Shown here: positions 60,296 through 64,000 of the stretch, piece by piece | How positions within the stretch are numbered: the stretch's first letter is position 1 | Layout: every line of letters starts with the position of its first letter | Assembly (NCBI GenBank): GCA_023420115.1 | Contig: JAEZWR010000067.1 | Span: 62,001 to 126,000 of the forward strand | DNA from: Bacillota bacterium | GTDB lineage: Bacteria > Bacillota > Clostridia > Saccharofermentanales > Fastidiosipilaceae | DNA length: 64,000 nt | Reading direction: 5' to 3' | Made by a program: the position numbers and the translations under genes | Notes under the pieces: model-generated | What the model saw: the letters and a program-made list of their open reading frames with translations, nothing else | What the model was told of the DNA's origin: nothing | The model's database searches: none

Positions 60296-61940
60296 ACTAG
60301 ACTGGATCGGAAAAGATAAGGTGATCAATCACCATTTAGACGTTCCTTATCACGTACTAGAACGCCAATACAGCTACGACAAAAACGGCAAACAAACAGC
60401 CGACAACGGCTCAGATAACATGATTATCCACGGTGATAATCTCTTAGCATTGAAATCACTGTTGCCAAAGTATGAAGGCAAGATTGACTGCATCTACATT
60501 GATCCCCCCTATAACACGGGAAACGAGGGCTGGGTCTACAACGACAACGTCAATGACCCACGCATTAAGAAATGGCTCGGCGAAGTCGTCGGTAAAGAAG
60601 GCGAAGACCTCACCCGTCATGATAAATGGCTGTGCATGATGTATCCACGTCTGCGGCTGCTGCATCGCTTGCTTGCGCCGACAGGGGTAATCTTCATTTC
60701 CATTGATGATAACGAGCAGGCTAATCTCAAACTGATTTGTGATGAATTTTTTGGTTCCTCATGCTTTGTTGCTGATATAGCAGTGGTGAACAATCTTAAG
60801 GGGCGGAGTGACTCAAAATACATTGCTACTGCCCATGAACATTTGATTATGTATCGTGGGCCTCTATTTGAGTCTGCGGGGATTCCACTGCCTGATGCAT
60901 ATCTGAAGGATTACAAGTTCGAAGACTCAGTAGGTAAGTATAGACTGCTCGGGCTTCGTAAGCGTGGTGCAAACTCAAGACGAGAAGATCGCCCCAATCT
61001 CTTTTATAGCTTTGCATACAACCCAGAGACGGGTTCTTTACGTGTTGGGACAGCCGGAGACGACGAGGTCAACATATATCCCAAGCTCTCGGATGGAACT
61101 GATGGCAATTGGCGATGGGGAAAAGAGACCGCGCAGTTACGCATTAATGAGTTGGATGTGAAAGTAGTAGCTCGACGTAACAAATTTGATGTTTACCAAA
61201 AAGATTATCTAGATCGAGGTGAGCAGCGTCGAGCAAAGCCAAAATCTGTGTGGTCTGGAACCGAGTTTTCAGCCGAAGCAGGAACGTTAGAACTCAAATC
61301 GATTCTCGGTAAAAGTGTATTTGAAACCCCCAAGTCGAGTGCCCTGATTGAATATTGCCTCGAACAGACGAAATCGAAGAATGCCCTTGTCCTCGACTCC
61401 TTCGCCGGCTCGGGTACTACTGCTCACGCTGTTTTGAACTTGAACAAACAAGACGGCGGCAACCGCAAGTTCATCCTTTGCGAGATGATGGACTATGCAA
61501 ACACCATCACTGCAGAGCGGGTGAAGCGCGTGATTGATGGCTATGGCGAGGGCAAGAAAGCGGTGGAAGGCACAGGTGGTTCGTTCTCCTATTATGAGTT
61601 GGGCGAACCGCTTATGATGGACGGTAATCTCAACCCGGGTGTTTCAGTTGACCGTGTGCGTGAATACATCTGGTTTACCGAGACGGGACAAGCCTTTAGC
61701 GCACCCATGGTGGAGGGGCAACCGTACTTTTTAGGCATCGCCAATCACACGGCGTATCACTTCTTGTATGAGCCAGATCGGGCGATGACCTTGGATTATC
61801 GTTTCTTGTCTACGCTGACCAAGGAGACGGTTTCGGATCAACTGGTGGTGTATGCGGATGCTTGCTTGTTATCGGATCAGGAGCTTCGCCGTTTCAATAT
61901 AACGTTTAAGAAAATTCCGCGCGATATTACCCGTCTGTAA
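60288..61940 (+). CDS. Type III restriction-modification methyltransferase (Mod), N6-adenine
   Basis: Mod methylates adenine at an asymmetric site and gives specificity to the Mod-Res complex. The catalytic motif is CIYIDPPYNTGNE (DPPY, motif IV) around residue 75. The SAM-binding motif LVLDSFAGSGTTAHAVLNL (motif I) comes later, around residue 370, giving the beta-type order usual for type III enzymes. Between the two lies the target recognition region (about 150-350). Length 550. The ATG at 60288 follows GGAGG by seven bases; the frame is open to 60267. res follows 11 bp after the stop. The related type I or orphan methylases lack the res partner seen here. Confidence 0.92.
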   Translation: MPELDWIGKDKVINHHLDVPYHVLERQYSYDKNGKQTADNGSDNMIIHGDNLLALKSLLPKYEGKIDCIYIDPPYNTGNEGWVYNDNVNDPRIKKWLGEVVGKEGEDLTRHDKWLCMMYPRLRLLHRLLAPTGVIFISIDDNEQANLKLICDEFFGSSCFVADIAVVNNLKGRSDSKYIATAHEHLIMYRGPLFESAGIPLPDAYLKDYKFEDSVGKYRLLGLRKRGANSRREDRPNLFYSFAYNPETGSLRVGTAGDDEVNIYPKLSDGTDGNWRWGKETAQLRINELDVKVVARRNKFDVYQKDYLDRGEQRRAKPKSVWSGTEFSAEAGTLELKSILGKSVFETPKSSALIEYCLEQTKSKNALVLDSFAGSGTTAHAVLNLNKQDGGNRKFILCEMMDYANTITAERVKRVIDGYGEGKKAVEGTGGSFSYYELGEPLMMDGNLNPGVSVDRVREYIWFTETGQAFSAPMVEGQPYFLGIANHTAYHFLYEPDRAMTLDYRFLSTLTKETVSDQLVVYADACLLSDQELRRFNITFKKIPRDITRL

Positions 61941-61951
61941 AGGAGGACGAC

Positions 61952-64000
61952 ATGGAACTTAAGAATTATCAAAAGCGCGTCCTCAGTGACTTGCAGGCTT
62001 ATTTGGCACAGTTACAGCAGACCGATTCGCTAAGTGAAGCGTTTCGTCGTTACTGGTTGGAAAAACAAGTCCCAGTTGGTTTGGACGGGTTAACACCGTA
62101 TCAAAATCTCATGGAAGGCGTTCCACACGTTTGCTATAAGGTACCTACGGGTGGCGGTAAGACGCTACTTGCTTGCGCCTCGATTAAGCCGATTGTCTCT
62201 GCACTGCCGACTCGGCACTCACAGGCTGTTGTTTGGCTGGTGCCGTCCGAATCGATTTTGACGCAGACCTTGCAAGCATTGAAAAATCCTGCACATCCCT
62301 ATCGTCAGCGTCTCAACATTGATTTTGGTGGACGAGTAGAGGTCTACTCCAAAGAAGAACTCCTTGCCGGACAAAATTTTTCCCCGGTGACCGTGTCAGA
62401 GCAACTGTCGGTGATGGTGCTTTCCTATGATTCATTCCGTTCCGCAAACAAAGAGGGGCGCAAAGCCTATCAAGCCAACGGTGCATTAGAAGCGTTCCGC
62501 ACAACGCTTGCGCCATCGGACACGCCTGTTGAAGAAGCAGATGAGACAGCACTGTTTCAAGTAATCAACCGCTTAAACCCGGTCGTAATCGTCGATGAAT
62601 CCCACCATGCTCGCAGTGCGCTCTCTTTGGAGATGCTCAAAAACTTTAACCCTGCTTTTGTCTTAGATTTAACGGCAACGCCAACCAAGAAAGCAAACAT
62701 CATCTCCTATGTAGATGCGATGGCTCTGAAAAAAGAGAACATGGTGAAACTCCCCGTCGTGGTCTATAACCGCAACAACCAGACAGAAGTACTAAACGAT
62801 GCCATCGACCTGAGAAACTCTCTGGAACAAGCAGCACAGATGGAAGCGCAAAATGGTGGCGATTACATTCGTCCCATCGTCTTATTCCAAGCACAACCCA
62901 AAAACAAAGAAGACGCCACCTCTTTTGAACGCTTGAAAGAAAAACTCGTCGAAGCAGGAATTGAAGCCTCGCATATTGCTATCAAAACAGCTACGGTCAA
63001 TGAGCTGAAAAATGTAGACTTGCTCGATCCGACTTGTCCAGTGCGATACATCATTACCGTGAACGCCCTGAAAGAAGGATGGGATTGCCCCTTCGCCTAC
63101 ATCTTAGCCTCGCTTGCGAATAAGACCTCGCGTGTTGATGTAGAGCAGATCTTAGGGCGTATCTTGCGTCAGCCGCATGTTCGCAAGCACCAACAGAACT
63201 TGCTCAACATGAGCTATGTGCTGGCTTCCTCCGTCAATTTCCAGCAAACCGTCGATGATGTGGTAGTGGGGTTGAATGCAGCTGGTTTCAGCGCCAAAGA
63301 TTACCGTTTGGCAGAAGAGATCACGCCAGTTGCACCAGAACAGCAAGTGCACCAAACAGAGCTCCCCAAACTAAACCCCTCTGAACACACAGACACTACT
63401 AGCCTGACCGGTGAACCAGAAGAGGCAGAAGAATTTTTAGGGTTCAACCCTGAAGAGGTTCAAGTCCGTCCGCAAACAACAGCAGAACCGTCACAGGTAG
63501 AAAATTCTTCTGTTGGCACCATGATTACACAGGCACAATCCATGGAATCCGATTATGCACGGCAAGCAGAGCAAACCCTGCGTGAAGACGTGGCTGTCTA
63601 TATTCCTCAAGAGGTCGAAAAACATGTGAAACAGTACCGTGTTTTGCCTGAGTTTCAAGAAGCGATTCAAAACCTCAAAATCCCGCAGTTCTTCTATCAC
63701 CAAACAGGCATGCTGTTTGCAGAGGATGATGAATTCTCTTGGACACTCCTCACACCTGAACATCTAGGCGAAGGCTTTAGCTTGAAAGGAAAAGATTCGA
63801 CGTTGGATATCAGCCGTGCCGCTGAGGAAATGGTCGCAATCGATGTCCGTAGCGGAGGCAACGACCAGCCCAAAGCCTTCAACCTAAATGTCGCTCAACA
63901 GCAAGAGCTACTTCGCTATATGGAAAGCCTGCCCGAAGAAAAACGAGTAGAGCAAGCAACCGATATTGTCTTTAACAAACTGGATCGCATAAACACCATC
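61952..64000 (+). CDS. Type III restriction enzyme Res subunit, 3' end outside the window
   Basis: The ATG at 61952 follows AAGGAGG by six bases and the frame is open to the window edge (683 codons). Residues near 65 hold Walker A VPTGGGKTLLA, then VVWLVPSESILTQT, then VVIVDESHHARS (DEAH-like motif II), LDLTATPTKKA (motif III) and TVNALKEGWDCPFAYIL with LGRILRQP (motifs V and VI), all of the SF2 helicase kind found in type III Res. The C-terminal nuclease domain (PD-ExK), expected after about residue 800, is outside the window. With Mod it forms a complex that translocates and cleaves DNA with unmethylated sites. Confidence 0.9.
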   Translation, partial: MELKNYQKRVLSDLQAYLAQLQQTDSLSEAFRRYWLEKQVPVGLDGLTPYQNLMEGVPHVCYKVPTGGGKTLLACASIKPIVSALPTRHSQAVVWLVPSESILTQTLQALKNPAHPYRQRLNIDFGGRVEVYSKEELLAGQNFSPVTVSEQLSVMVLSYDSFRSANKEGRKAYQANGALEAFRTTLAPSDTPVEEADETALFQVINRLNPVVIVDESHHARSALSLEMLKNFNPAFVLDLTATPTKKANIISYVDAMALKKENMVKLPVVVYNRNNQTEVLNDAIDLRNSLEQAAQMEAQNGGDYIRPIVLFQAQPKNKEDATSFERLKEKLVEAGIEASHIAIKTATVNELKNVDLLDPTCPVRYIITVNALKEGWDCPFAYILASLANKTSRVDVEQILGRILRQPHVRKHQQNLLNMSYVLASSVNFQQTVDDVVVGLNAAGFSAKDYRLAEEITPVAPEQQVHQTELPKLNPSEHTDTTSLTGEPEEAEEFLGFNPEEVQVRPQTTAEPSQVENSSVGTMITQAQSMESDYARQAEQTLREDVAVYIPQEVEKHVKQYRVLPEFQEAIQNLKIPQFFYHQTGMLFAEDDEFSWTLLTPEHLGEGFSLKGKDSTLDISRAAEEMVAIDVRSGGNDQPKAFNLNVAQQQELLRYMESLPEEKRVEQATDIVFNKLDRINTI

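Larger units (their letters stand above)
53260..64000. mobile_element. Integrated mobile element (left part), serine recombinase type with type III RM cargo
   Basis: Between 53235 and about 53280 base composition changes abruptly from A+T-rich to roughly half G+C and stays so to the right edge. The genes are those of an integrative element: large serine recombinase and TnpW-like gene at the left end, a lone capsid gene, small zinc-ribbon genes, a primase-helicase, and divergently an XRE regulator with type III restriction-modification genes. The right end lies outside the window, so attachment sites cannot be confirmed. The left boundary given is approximate. It resembles Tn4451/TnpX-type transposons in its recombination genes and phage satellites in the capsid and replication genes. 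Confidence 0.85.

Noticed and set aside
1..64000. CRISPR array, rRNA operon, tmRNA or common riboswitch
   Set aside because: No regularly spaced repeats, no rRNA-like tracts and no recognisable riboswitch core or tmRNA end were seen in the intergenic regions.

Overview
The window reads as a chromosomal segment of an anaerobic, low-GC Gram-positive bacterium (Bacillota, most likely class Clostridia) carrying the left part of an integrated mobile element. The evidence for the host is the strong A+T bias with AGA-type arginine codons, a tilS-hpt-ftsH order, a six-gene Rnf complex in the clostridial order C-D-G-E-A-B, pta-ackA acetate formation, a ClpE-type unfoldase, a DUF1858 protein, a YdbC/PC4 protein and a protein with a Spo0A-like DNA-binding domain. 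I cannot name the species.

Region by region: (1) 1-12.1 kb holds tilS (cut by the window edge), hpt, ftsH, murC, an LCP-family wall-polymer transferase, a membrane-anchored PP2C phosphatase and two adjacent, unusually long PRPP-synthetase-like genes. (2) 12.3-27.5 kb holds tRNA-Glu, uvrA, the clpE-like gene, pta-ackA, a PlsC-type acyltransferase, three tRNAs (Val, Pro, Gln), a water-forming NADH oxidase, a short-chain dehydrogenase and valS. (3) 27.5-36 kb holds a metallophosphoesterase, ydbC, ligA followed by three close-packed genes, a DUF1858 gene and the Spo0A-C-like gene. (4) 36-41.4 kb is the rnf operon on the minus strand, preceded by about 920 bp of A-rich DNA without genes. (5) 42.3-53.2 kb holds a nucleoside deoxyribosyltransferase-like gene, tRNA-Met and tRNA-Tyr, then a row of GH29 fucosidase, a MurL-like glutamate epimerase, a MurD ligase fused to a lipid kinase, and a COG2509 flavoprotein; then tRNA-Leu, a GlsB/YeaQ membrane protein and a Y-family DNA polymerase with two LexA-like boxes.

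(6) From about 53.25 kb to the right edge base composition jumps to roughly 50% GC and the gene content becomes that of an integrative element: a large serine recombinase with a TnpW-like small gene behind it (Tn4451/TnpX style), a lone HK97-like capsid gene, small zinc-ribbon proteins, a primase-helicase of the P4 type, then, divergently, an XRE regulator overlapping a type III restriction-modification operon (mod, and res cut by the window edge). The divergent intergenic region carries a 34-bp direct repeat, five TGGAC-containing repeats and a palindrome placed inside the XRE promoter.

The most noteworthy content is (a) the MurL + MurD-lipid kinase pair, which implies that D-glutamate of peptidoglycan can be made by epimerising UDP-MurNAc-L-Ala-L-Glu rather than by a racemase, in a Gram-positive host and with a novel-looking ligase-kinase fusion; (b) the capsid-bearing, type III RM-carrying transposon-like element; (c) an orphan, divergent Spo0A-C regulator; and (d) two intergenic hairpins that share a loop motif. 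Metabolically the genes fit a fermenter that makes ATP through acetyl phosphate and an ion gradient through Rnf, with NADH oxidase for oxygen removal.
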